Assembly: GCF_900105095.1 (NCBI RefSeq)
Contig: NZ_LT629743.1
Span: 1,178,001 to 1,242,000, forward strand
DNA length: 64,000 nt
Reading direction: 5' to 3'
Origin: Erythrobacter sp. HL-111
GTDB lineage: Bacteria > Pseudomonadota > Alphaproteobacteria > Sphingomonadales > Sphingomonadaceae
Below, one piece after another: positions 44,280 to 52,170 of this stretch (position 1 is its first letter; each line of letters starts with the position of its first letter). The notes beneath the pieces were generated by a model, which was given only the letters and a program-made list of their open reading frames with translations, was not told the origin of the DNA and did not search any database. The position numbers and the translations under genes were made by a program.

Positions 44280-45218
44280 TCAATAGCCCAGCTTCGGATC
44301 GAAGACCGGTGCGACCGGCTCGCCCTTCAGATAGCTGTCGAGGTTCGCAAGGAAGCGGTCTGCCGAGCGGACGAACATCCTGTCCTGCGCCCGGCCCGAC
44401 AGGTGCATGGTGATGTGGGCATTGCCCAGCGACCACAGCGGGTGGTCGGCAGGCAGCGGTTCGGGCGTGGTGACGTCGAGGAAGGCCCCGCCGATGGCCT
44501 TGTTCTCCAGCGCCTCCACCAGCGCCGGCTGGTCGATCACGCTGCCGCGCGCGATGTTGACGATGACGGCGTCGGATTTCATCGCGGCGAGTTCCTCTGC
44601 CCCGATCATGCCTTCGGTCTCCGGGGTGGCGGGAACCGCGAGGATCACCCAGTCGAATTCCGCCAATCGCGCGCGCCATTCGTCCGGGCCGAGCGTGCCC
44701 TCCCCGCCCGAGCGCCGCACCACGCTGACCGCGACATCGAAAGCCTCGAGCCGCGGCTGGATCAGCTTGCCGATCGCCCCGTAGCCGAGCAGCAGTGCCT
44801 TCGTGCCCGCCAACTCGCGCTTGCCGGGGCTGTCGAGCAGCCATTCGTGCCGCTCCTGCGCGCGCACCACATCGCGGTAACCCTTGGCGATGGTGAGCAT
44901 CCCCATCACCACATATTCGGCGATGGTGACGGCGTTGATCCCGGCCCCGTTGGTGACGGTGATCCCGCGCTCGATCAAAACGTCCATCGGCAGGAAATCG
45001 AGCCCGGCATAGATCGAATTGAGCCATTTCAGATCATGCGCCGCGCGCAGGGTTTCGACCATCGCGCCCGTGTCGTTCATGTCGAACCAGCCGATCTCCG
45101 CGCCCCTGACCGCCTCGATGGCCTCCTCGCGGGTCATGAACCAGCGCACGTCGAGATCGGGCGGAAGCCGCGGTTCGAGCAGCGGGCGGATGAGGCCGGA
45201 GATCGCGAGGGTGGTCAT
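44280..45218 (-). CDS. D-2-hydroxyacid dehydrogenase family protein
   Basis: A 312-residue NAD(P)-dependent oxidoreductase. The nucleotide motif is LLGYGAIGKLI (GxGxxG). Catalytic residues appear as Arg in VNIARGSVID, Glu in TTPEPLPADHPLW and His in ITMHLSGRAQ. Likely reduces a 2-keto acid such as glyoxylate or hydroxypyruvate. The start ATG overlaps the stop of the methyltransferase gene by 4 bp. 150 bp separate it from the ThDP gene downstream, so a shared pathway is plausible but not proven. Confidence 0.9.
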   Translation of the reverse strand: MTTLAISGLIRPLLEPRLPPDLDVRWFMTREEAIEAVRGAEIGWFDMNDTGAMVETLRAAHDLKWLNSIYAGLDFLPMDVLIERGITVTNGAGINAVTIAEYVVMGMLTIAKGYRDVVRAQERHEWLLDSPGKRELAGTKALLLGYGAIGKLIQPRLEAFDVAVSVVRRSGGEGTLGPDEWRARLAEFDWVILAVPATPETEGMIGAEELAAMKSDAVIVNIARGSVIDQPALVEALENKAIGGAFLDVTTPEPLPADHPLWSLGNAHITMHLSGRAQDRMFVRSADRFLANLDSYLKGEPVAPVFDPKLGY

Positions 45219-45838
45219 TCCGTCACCCTCCGGAAGACGCACCAGTTGAAGTTCTGGACATTCCCGCCCGGGGTTTCGTGCTGCTCGCTCCAGTGTTCGA
45301 CCAGCCCGAACTGCGCGCCCAGTTCCTGCCCGAGCGTTTCGGGCGAATGGCGCTGCACCGGCAGGCCGCTGCACTTTTCCGGGCCGTCCGGCGCGAAGGT
45401 GGCGATGACCGCGATCCCGCCGAGCTCCAGGCCGGCAAGCAGCGCGGCGCGATAGGCGGCGCGCTGCTCGGGCGCGGTCAGGAAGTGGAACACCGCCCGG
45501 TCGTGCCACACCCCGTAGCGGCGGGCGGGCCGCCAGTCGGTGATGTCGGCGCAGATCCAGTCGATTGCCGCGCCCTCGCCCGCGGCTTCGGCCCGCGCCC
45601 GGTCGAGCGCCTGCCGGGAGATGTCGAGCACGGCTACCTCGGCGAAACCCGCCTTCACCAGCTCTCCGGCGAGCCGCGACATGCCGCCGCCGATGTCGAT
45701 CGCCGCCGGGCGTCGATCGCCGCAATGGCGCAGGATCGCAGAAAGCGAGACCTCCGGCGCGGGCTGATACCAGCTCAACGCGTCGGCTGGACGCTTTCGG
45801 TAGACCTCGTCCCAATGCTCGGTGCGCGATGCGGTCAT
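45215..45838 (-). CDS. class I SAM-dependent methyltransferase
   Basis: A 207-residue methyltransferase. SAM-binding motif I is AIDIGGGMSRLAGELV, and the acidic residue after strand 2 is in VAVLDISRQAL. The opening HWDEVYRKRPADALSWYQP is typical of a thiopurine/tellurite-type small-molecule methyltransferase group found in many proteobacteria. The substrate is unknown. Its start overlaps the cysS stop by 4 bp and its stop overlaps the next gene by 4 bp, so it is embedded in a tight operon. Confidence 0.88.
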   Translation of the reverse strand: MTASRTEHWDEVYRKRPADALSWYQPAPEVSLSAILRHCGDRRPAAIDIGGGMSRLAGELVKAGFAEVAVLDISRQALDRARAEAAGEGAAIDWICADITDWRPARRYGVWHDRAVFHFLTAPEQRAAYRAALLAGLELGGIAVIATFAPDGPEKCSGLPVQRHSPETLGQELGAQFGLVEHWSEQHETPGGNVQNFNWCVFRRVTE

Positions 45839-47358
45839 CGTTCAAGCCTCCATTCCCAGCCGAGCGGATCGCCGTCCATCACCTCGACGCCTTGCCGACT
45901 GAGTTCGTCGCGGATCGCATCGGAGCGCGCGAAGTCCTTCGCGGCGCGGGCCTGCTTGCGTTCGGCGAGCGCGGCTTCGATTTCGTCCTCGGTGATGGTT
46001 GCCGAGACGGGGCGGATACGCAGGTCGGAGCGGGTGAGGCCCAGCAGGTCGAGGCCGAGGACTGCGTCCATGCCCGCCACGACCTTGAGCGTCTCTGAAG
46101 GCAGCACCTTCTTGCGAGCCAGGACATCCTCCAGCACGGTTATTGCGATTGCGCTATTGAGGTCCTCTGACATGGAAGCGTCGAAGTTGATGAAGAAATC
46201 CACCCACGACTCAAGTTCGTCATCTTGAACTTGTTTCAGGGACCATCCCTCCTCGTGCGACCAGTTCGATGCGTCAGGCATGGATGCTGAAACAAGTTCA
46301 GCATGACGGGCCTTAAGGTTTTCGATCCTTTGGACCATCCGCTTCAATCGCGTCAGCGCCGCGCCCAATCCCTCCCACGAAAACTCCAGTTCGCTGCGAT
46401 AATGCGCCTGAAGGCACATCATCCGGTAGGCGAGCGGGTGATAGCCCTTCTCCACCAGCAATCGCAGCCGCAGGAACTCGCCCGAACTCTTCGACATCTT
46501 GCCGCTGCGCTCGACGAGGAAGTTGTTGTGCATCCAGATCTTCGCGCCCGAATTGCGCGCGTCGTCGAGGCCCCCGCAGCCGCAGAACGCCTGGTTCTGG
46601 GCGATCTCGTTGGGGTGGTGGATCTCGCGGTGGTCGATCCCGCCGGTGTGGATGTCGAAGGGAAAGCCCAGCAGCGCCTCGCCCATGACCGAGCATTCGA
46701 GATGCCACCCCGGCGCGCCCCGGCCCCACGGCGAATCCCATTCCATCTGGCGCTTCTCGCCCGGAGGCGTGGTGCGCCAGATCGCGAAGTCGGCGGCGTT
46801 GCGCTTGCCTTCGACCGCGTCGATCCGACCCTCTCCCTCTTCCGTCACCGCGCGCGCAAGGCGGCCGTAATCCTCGACCGTCGAGACATCGAAATAGAGC
46901 CCGCTGTCGAGCATGTAGCAATGCCTGTCCGCGATCGATTTCGCGAAGGCGATCATCTCGTCGATATAATCGGTCGCGACCGACCAGCGCGCGGGCTCGC
47001 GGATGTTGAGCGCCGCGACATCCGCCTTGAACGCCGCGGTGTAGTGCGCCGCGATTTCCCGGATCGAACGCTGCGATCCGGCCGCCGCCTTTTCCAGCTT
47101 GTCCTCGCCCGCATCCGCATCGTCGGTGAGGTGCCCGACATCGGTGATGTTGATGACGTGGGTGAGGTCATACCCCTTCCACGTCAGCGTGCGCCCCAGC
47201 ACATCGGCGAACACATAGGCGCGCATGTTGCCGATATGGGCGTAGTTGTAGACCGTCGGCCCGCAGGTGTAGACGCGCGCCTCGCCGGCATGGACGGGCT
47301 CGAACACCTCGAGCTTGCGGGTGAGCGAGTTGAACAGTTTGAGCGGCGCTTCGGTCAT
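45835..47358 (-). CDS. cysS: cysteinyl-tRNA synthetase with an in-frame repeat insertion
   Basis: Charges tRNA-Cys. Class I signatures are TVYNYAHIGNMRAYVFADVL (HIGH region) and GKMSKSSGEF (KMSKS). The zinc-site Cys/His are in VYTCGPTVYN, HLECSVMGEA and GIDHREIHHPNE. The 507-residue length exceeds the usual 460-470 because about 33 residues near 350-383 (ARHAELVSASMPDASNW through LKQVQDDE) are encoded by a palindromic repeat inserted in frame at the start of the DALR anticodon domain. No stop or frameshift is introduced and the gene must be functional because the enzyme is normally essential. Next to the nitroreductase gene upstream. Confidence 0.95.
   Translation of the reverse strand: MTEAPLKLFNSLTRKLEVFEPVHAGEARVYTCGPTVYNYAHIGNMRAYVFADVLGRTLTWKGYDLTHVINITDVGHLTDDADAGEDKLEKAAAGSQRSIREIAAHYTAAFKADVAALNIREPARWSVATDYIDEMIAFAKSIADRHCYMLDSGLYFDVSTVEDYGRLARAVTEEGEGRIDAVEGKRNAADFAIWRTTPPGEKRQMEWDSPWGRGAPGWHLECSVMGEALLGFPFDIHTGGIDHREIHHPNEIAQNQAFCGCGGLDDARNSGAKIWMHNNFLVERSGKMSKSSGEFLRLRLLVEKGYHPLAYRMMCLQAHYRSELEFSWEGLGAALTRLKRMVQRIENLKARHAELVSASMPDASNWSHEEGWSLKQVQDDELESWVDFFINFDASMSEDLNSAIAITVLEDVLARKKVLPSETLKVVAGMDAVLGLDLLGLTRSDLRIRPVSATITEDEIEAALAERKQARAAKDFARSDAIRDELSRQGVEVMDGDPLGWEWRLER
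46217..46309. repeat. palindromic repeat element inserted in frame within cysS
   Basis: About 93 bp. The left arm (46219-46239) and right arm (46287-46307) form an inverted repeat matching at 19 of 21 positions; the shared core reads TTGAACTTGTTTCAG on the left and CTGAACTTGTTTCAG on the right-arm complement. Translated on the cysS strand it gives HAELVSAS and LKQVQDDE at its two ends, strings that recur in many bacterial proteomes as translations of dispersed palindromes. Composition is clearly less GC-rich than the rest of cysS. Confidence 0.88.
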
Positions 47359-47391
47359 GCCTGGGCGCTTTGCTTGTCGAGGGCGCGCGGG

Positions 47392-48054
47392 TCAATCCCA
47401 GCCGATGAACCGGACCTGCTGTTCGAGCGGCACGCGCTCGCGCTCGAAATTGTTCACCGGCGCTTGCGCGTCGCGATAGCCGATCGCCATGCCGCAGAAG
47501 AACATGTAGCGATCATGGTCGAGCCCGAGATGGTCGCGGATCACGTTGGCGTAGAAGGCCATGAATTCCTGGAAGCAGGAATCGAGCCCCTCCTCGCGCA
47601 GCAGCAGGGCGACGGTCTGGAGCCACATGCCCGTATCCGACCATTGCGGCTCCTTCATCAGCCGCGGGAAATAGACGAACATGACCGCCGGCGCATCGAA
47701 ACTGGTCGCGTTGCGCCCCATCGCCGCCATGCGCGCGGCGGTGTCGTCGCGCGCAATGCCGAGCGCATCGAACATGCCCCTCGAAATGCCGAAAAGGCGC
47801 TGCTTGTAGGCGTCCTCGGACTTGGGCGAGTCCCAGTCGTATTCGAGTTCCTGCGGCGGGGTGGAGGCGATCTTGGCCTGAAGCTCTTGCAGCGGCTGCC
47901 CGGTCAGGATCGCCGCCTCCCACGGCTGGTAATTGCACCCCGAAGCGGCCCAGCGCGCGGTGTCCATCACGCGGCGGATCTTGTCGTATTCGACCGGCTT
48001 GTCGAGAAAGGCCCGGATCGAGCGGCGGGTGGTGACGGCTTCGGTTACGTTCAT
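47392..48054 (-). CDS. nitroreductase family protein
   Basis: A 220-residue FMN-dependent nitroreductase. TTRRSIRAFLDKPV is the FMN-binding N-terminus, followed by ARWAASGCNYQPWEAAIL and the C-terminal GMAIGYRDAQAPVNNFERER typical of the nfsB/NADPH-flavin nitroreductase-type group. Probable role in reducing quinones or nitroaromatics. The start overlaps the HepT stop by 4 bp, so the gene is transcribed with the toxin-antitoxin pair. Confidence 0.9.
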   Translation of the reverse strand: MNVTEAVTTRRSIRAFLDKPVEYDKIRRVMDTARWAASGCNYQPWEAAILTGQPLQELQAKIASTPPQELEYDWDSPKSEDAYKQRLFGISRGMFDALGIARDDTAARMAAMGRNATSFDAPAVMFVYFPRLMKEPQWSDTGMWLQTVALLLREEGLDSCFQEFMAFYANVIRDHLGLDHDRYMFFCGMAIGYRDAQAPVNNFERERVPLEQQVRFIGWD

Positions 48055-48407
48055 CTGTCTCTTTCGCTTCTGTTAAGATAGGCCTCGCAAGCCCGCTTCA
48101 ATCCCGGAAGATCCCGCAGGATCGTGTCATAGATCAACCGGTCGTCGATACCGTCATAATCATGGCGCAGGACATTTCCGAATCCGCGCAAGGCGTGGAA
48201 CGGGACCTCCGGCGCAACTTCGCCCATCCCTTCCTCGCCGATCTTGACGGCTGCCTCGGTCAATCGCTGCAAGCAGCGCTCGACCGCATCGACCCGCATG
48301 CGATCGCCCGAGAAGGCCTCGAGATCGATGCCCTGCGTATAGGTCTCGATCGCTTCGATATTGTCGATGATATCGCGCACCCGGTCCGAGCGACGTTCAG
48401 AAGACAC
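48051..48407 (-). CDS. hepT: HepT-like ribonuclease toxin (HEPN domain)
   Basis: A 118-residue HEPN-fold protein of the DUF86 family. The HEPN active-site region is FGNVLRHDYDGID, with conserved Arg-His-x-Tyr. HepT toxins cleave RNA and are neutralised by poly-AMPylation of the Tyr by the MntA partner. The start overlaps the MntA gene by 11 bp, the classic arrangement of an antitoxin upstream of the toxin. Toxin activity is inferred from family and pairing. Confidence 0.85.
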   Translation of the reverse strand: MSSERRSDRVRDIIDNIEAIETYTQGIDLEAFSGDRMRVDAVERCLQRLTEAAVKIGEEGMGEVAPEVPFHALRGFGNVLRHDYDGIDDRLIYDTILRDLPGLKRACEAYLNRSERDR

Positions 48408-48693
48408 GTTTCCGGTCTCGATCTATCTCACGCTGAAGCCGAGCCTTGCGAGCAGGCTCGATCACCAGATCGACCTTCGAGGCAAGCGCCTGTTCGAGCC
48501 GGTATCCCAGATCGGCAAAGGCGAATCCGCCGATCTCGCGATCCCGGCCGAACTCGAGCGCAAGATCGAAATCGCTCGTCGTGCTCGCGACGTTTCGTGC
48601 CCGCGAACCGAACAGCGAGACATGCTTTATGCCCAAGGCGCGCAGGTCCGGTTCCATTGCTCGAAGGCGCTCAATCGCCGTGTCGGTATCCAT
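48397..48693 (-). CDS. mntA: MntA-like nucleotidyltransferase antitoxin
   Basis: A 98-residue minimal nucleotidyltransferase. The active-site motif G29-S30-X10-D41-F-D43 (LFGSRARNVASTTSDFDLAL) matches GSX10DXD, and the third Asp is in KVDLVIEP. These enzymes AMPylate HepT and so block its RNase. It begins 21 bp downstream of cobT on the same strand. The catalytic motif is complete, so the antitoxin appears active. Confidence 0.87.
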   Translation of the reverse strand: MDTDTAIERLRAMEPDLRALGIKHVSLFGSRARNVASTTSDFDLALEFGRDREIGGFAFADLGYRLEQALASKVDLVIEPARKARLQREIDRDRKRVF

Positions 48694-48713
48694 GCGAGCC
48701 TCGTTCGATTGCC

Positions 48714-50555
48714 CTAACGCCGTTTAACGCCCTTCTCATCCTCGAACAACTCCGCCAGCTGCTCCATGATCGTGCCGCCCAGTTGCTCCACGTCCATGAT
48801 CGTCACCGCGCGGCGGTAATAGCGCGTCACGTCGTGGCCGATGCCGATGGCGACCAGCTGGACGGGCGAAACCTTCTCGATCCAGTCGATCACGCCGCGC
48901 AGATGCGCCTCGAGATAACCCGCCGAGTTTACCGACAGCGTGCTGTCATCCACCGGCGCGCCGTCCGAGATCACCATCAGGATCCGCCGTTCCTCGGGGC
49001 GTCCCAGCAGGCGGGAATGCGCCCAGAGCAGCGCCTCGCCGTCGATGTTTTCCTTCAGCAGCCCCTCGCGCATCATCAGCCCGAGATTGCGCCGCGCGCG
49101 GCGCCACGGTTCGTCCGCCTGCTTGTAGACGATGTGCCTCAGGTCATTGAGGCGCCCGGGATTGGACGGCTTGCCGTCGGCGAGCCAGGCCTCGCGGCTC
49201 TGCCCGCCCTTCCACGCGCGGGTCGTGAAGCCCAGGATCTCGGTCTTGACCCCGCAGCGTTCGAGCGTGCGCGCGAGGATGTCGGCGCTGATCGCAGCGA
49301 TCGAGATGGGCCGCCCGCGCATCGAGCCCGAATTGTCGATCAGGAGCGTGACAACCGTGTCCTTGAACTCGATGTCGCGTTCGACCTTGTAGGAGAGCGC
49401 CGTGCCCGGCGAGACGATCACGCGCGACAGGCGCGCGGCGTCCAATACGCCTTCCTCCTGGTCGAAATCCCAGCTGCGGTTCTGCTGCGCCATCAGCCGC
49501 CGCTGGAGCCGGTTGGCGAGGCGCGTCACGACGCCCTGCAAGCCCGTCAGCTGGCTGTCGAGATAGGCGCGCAGGCGGTCGAGTTCCTCCGAATCGCACA
49601 ATTCGGGCGCATCGACGATCTCGTCGAATTTCTCGGTGAAGGCCTTGTAGTCCAATCCTTCGGGAATGTCGGCCTGCGGGCGGTTGGGCTTGACCGGCGC
49701 GTTGGAGGCGTCGCCCTCCTCACCCGGTTCGCCGTCCTGCATCTCGTCCTCGGCGGACAGCTCGCTGTCGGCCTCGCCCTCGCCTTCGCCTTCGGCCATG
49801 TCGCCGGCCATTTCGGCGCTTTGCGGTTCGTTCGAGCCGTCCTGCTGCTCGTCCTCGCCTTCCTGGTCCTGCTCCTCGCCGTCGTCGTCCTCGCCCTCGT
49901 CGCTGTCGCTGTCCTCGGGCCGGTCGGTCGGGCGGGTAAGGTCGAGGTCGCGCAGGATGTCGAGCGCGAGCTTCTGGAAGGCCTCCTGGTCACCCAGGCT
50001 TTCGGACAGGGCGGCGAAATCCTTGCCCGCCTTCTCCTCGATGAAGTCGCGCACGAGCTCGATGCCGGAGCGCGCCCTTTCCGGGATCGCCTCGCCGGTC
50101 AATTGTTCGCGCAGCATCAGCGAAAGCGCGGTCTGGATCGGCACCTCGGAGGAGTTCTGCGCCCGCACGATCTGGTCGGACGCGGTGCGAAGCTCGGTCG
50201 CGGCGTCGAGATTGCGCCTGATCCCGTCGAAACGATTGGCGCCCAGCGCCTCCCAGCGGACCTGTTCGATCGCGTCGTAGCAGGCGCGCGCGACCGGCTC
50301 GGGCGGGGCGCCGGTCGCGTGGAGGCCGGCATCGTGGTGGCGCAGCTTCAATGCGAAACTGTCGGCAAAGCCCCGCGCCTCGGTCACCTGGTCGGGCGGC
50401 AGGTCGCGGCCCGGCAGCGGCACGCGGAAGCGGTTGCCGGTCTGGCCCGGCAGGTCCGCGCTCCACGCGACCTCCACCTCCGCGTCCTTCGCCAGCGCGC
50501 GCGAGGCGCCGGTCAGCGCCTGCTTGAAACGATCGAGAGGGGATTCTTCTGCCAT
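48714..50555 (-). CDS. cobT: cobaltochelatase subunit CobT
   Basis: A 613-residue CobT-type protein, a partner of CobS and CobN in aerobic cobalt insertion. The N-terminal helical region (1-205) is followed by a long acidic Asp/Glu/Gln-rich linker (about 208-285) and a C-terminal von Willebrand A domain with the MIDAS motif DNSGSMRG and a later metal-site stretch [12 protein letters not shown]. No cobN or cobS is in the window; in alphaproteobacteria cobST often lies apart from other cobalamin genes. It heads the run to the toxin-antitoxin pair. Confidence 0.93.
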   Translation of the reverse strand: MAEESPLDRFKQALTGASRALAKDAEVEVAWSADLPGQTGNRFRVPLPGRDLPPDQVTEARGFADSFALKLRHHDAGLHATGAPPEPVARACYDAIEQVRWEALGANRFDGIRRNLDAATELRTASDQIVRAQNSSEVPIQTALSLMLREQLTGEAIPERARSGIELVRDFIEEKAGKDFAALSESLGDQEAFQKLALDILRDLDLTRPTDRPEDSDSDEGEDDDGEEQDQEGEDEQQDGSNEPQSAEMAGDMAEGEGEGEADSELSAEDEMQDGEPGEEGDASNAPVKPNRPQADIPEGLDYKAFTEKFDEIVDAPELCDSEELDRLRAYLDSQLTGLQGVVTRLANRLQRRLMAQQNRSWDFDQEEGVLDAARLSRVIVSPGTALSYKVERDIEFKDTVVTLLIDNSGSMRGRPISIAAISADILARTLERCGVKTEILGFTTRAWKGGQSREAWLADGKPSNPGRLNDLRHIVYKQADEPWRRARRNLGLMMREGLLKENIDGEALLWAHSRLLGRPEERRILMVISDGAPVDDSTLSVNSAGYLEAHLRGVIDWIEKVSPVQLVAIGIGHDVTRYYRRAVTIMDVEQLGGTIMEQLAELFEDEKGVKRR

Positions 50556-50594
50556 TCGGTCCGCGGATATGGGAATTACGGGATCGTCATCAAA

Positions 50595-50628
50595 GAATGG
50601 CCATCAGAAAATGGCCATCAGAGAATGG
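50595..50628. repeat. short tandem repeat at the 3' end of the aldolase gene
   Basis: Two 14-bp units (GAATGGCCATCAGA at 50595-50608, AAATGGCCATCAGA at 50609-50622) and a partial third (GAATGG). It spans the stop codon of the transaldolase-type gene and contains TGGCCA palindromes. Probably replication slippage. Confidence 0.7.
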
Positions 50629-51271
50629 ATTGCCCGGTCTTTTCCCAGTCCGCAAGGAAACCCTCGATCCCTTTCTGCGTGAGGACATGGTCGAACAGTG
50701 CGAAGATCACCTTGGGCGGCGCGGTCATCACGTCCGCCCCGATGCGCGCGCTTTCGAGGACGTGGGTGACGTGCCGCACGCTCGCGACGAGGATTTCCGT
50801 GTCGAAGGCGTAATTGTCGTAGATCAGCCGGATGTCGCGGATGAGGTCCATCCCGTCCGTGCCGTTGTCGTCGTGCCGCCCGACGAAGGGCGAAATGAAG
50901 GTCGCGCCCGCCTTCGCCGCGAGCAGCGCCTGGTTGGCCGAGAAGCACAGCGTCACGTTCACCATCGTCCCGTCGCCGGTGAGCGCGCGGCACGTCTTGA
51001 GCCCGTCGACCGTCAGGGGCACCTTGATGCAGACATTGTCGGCGATCCTGCGGAGCTTTTCGGCCTCCTGCATCATGGTTTCGTGATCGAGCGCGACGAC
51101 CTCGGCCGAGACCGGCCCGTCGACGATCCCGCAAATCTCCTTCGTCACCTCCATGAAGTCGCGCCCCGACTTGGCGATGAGCGAGGGATTGGTGGTGACG
51201 CCGTCGAGCAGGCCGGTCGCGGCGAGTTCGCGGATGGCATCGATCTCGGCGGTATCGACGAAGAATTTCAT
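50618..51271 (-). CDS. fsa: fructose-6-phosphate aldolase / transaldolase-family protein
   Basis: A 217-residue small transaldolase-fold enzyme (TalC/MipB/FSA type). The N-terminus is [20 protein letters not shown], the Schiff-base Lys83 is in NVCIKVPLT, and the C-terminal half carries [16 protein letters not shown] and [12 protein letters not shown]. These short enzymes act either as transaldolases in the pentose-phosphate pathway or as fructose-6-phosphate aldolases; sequence alone does not decide. Start ATG 51271. Divergent from the DUF2490 gene. Confidence 0.92.
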   Translation of the reverse strand: MKFFVDTAEIDAIRELAATGLLDGVTTNPSLIAKSGRDFMEVTKEICGIVDGPVSAEVVALDHETMMQEAEKLRRIADNVCIKVPLTVDGLKTCRALTGDGTMVNVTLCFSANQALLAAKAGATFISPFVGRHDDNGTDGMDLIRDIRLIYDNYAFDTEILVASVRHVTHVLESARIGADVMTAPPKVIFALFDHVLTQKGIEGFLADWEKTGQSIL

Positions 51272-51352
51272 GCACTTATCCTTCCACTGGGCGGTGCGGG
51301 CCGGCACGGGATGGTGGCGTCTAGCGCCCGCGCCGCCTAAGGGGCAGCGCCG

Positions 51353-52012
51353 ATGATCCGGACCCGGTTGATCCTTTCCGCGCTGATTGCCTGCCTCGGC
51401 GGGGCTTGGCAACCATCGATCGCGCGCGCGGCGGACGAGAACGTGCAGCTCTGGGTGATCGGCTCGGCCCGGACCGATCTCGGCGGAGGCACCCGCGCGA
51501 TGCTCGACGGGTCGATTCGCTTTCGCGAGGACGCGCGCCGGGGCGAGGAGAAGACGATCCGGCTGACGCTCGAACGAAAGGTCGCGCGGGGCGTCACGAT
51601 CGGGGGCGGCGGCGGGATCTGGGAATCGGCGGGCGGCTTCACGGAGATCCGGCCGCACCAGCAGGTGACAGTCCTGCGCGGGGGCCTGTCGGCCCGCACC
51701 CGGCTGGAGGAGCGCATCTTCGACGATGCCCCGCGGATGGCGGTGCGCTTTCGCCAGCGGCTGCGCTATGCCCACGCCCTCTCGGACCGCACGAAGGCGA
51801 GCGTCGAGGGAGAATGGCTCCATCTCGTCCGGACGCGCGATCGCACGGGCCCGCAGGACCGCGACCAGTGGCGCGCGCGGATTTCGCTGCAACACAGTCC
51901 GGTCGAGCGGCTGACCCTGGGCCTCGCCTGGCTCGCGATCCACGACCCGAGCAGCCAAGGACGCGCGCGCTACGCCCATGTCCCGCAGCTGCGGGTGGAC
52001 TGGCGCTTCTAG
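51353..52012 (+). CDS. DUF2490 family exported protein, predicted outer-membrane beta barrel
   Basis: A 219-residue protein with a signal peptide (about residues 1-26, ending IARAADE). The remaining part alternates short amphipathic strands with tight charged turns ([60 protein letters not shown]), ending in Phe (LRVDWRF), the usual C-terminal signal of outer membrane barrels. DUF2490 members are uncharacterised. It stands alone upstream of priA. Confidence 0.85.
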   Translation: MIRTRLILSALIACLGGAWQPSIARAADENVQLWVIGSARTDLGGGTRAMLDGSIRFREDARRGEEKTIRLTLERKVARGVTIGGGGGIWESAGGFTEIRPHQQVTVLRGGLSARTRLEERIFDDAPRMAVRFRQRLRYAHALSDRTKASVEGEWLHLVRTRDRTGPQDRDQWRARISLQHSPVERLTLGLAWLAIHDPSSQGRARYAHVPQLRVDWRF

Positions 52013-52170
52013 GCGTCAACGCGCGCCCCTGCCCGTTTTCCTGCGGGCGCATTTCCGCTCGCCGCGCTCCGCCTGCGCCGCACCACCGGATAGCGGGACT
52101 TTCGGGACCATGGACAAGTCGCGTTCGCCGTGTTCCGAATGGCGGGCGGGCCGTCTATGCTTCGCCGCCG

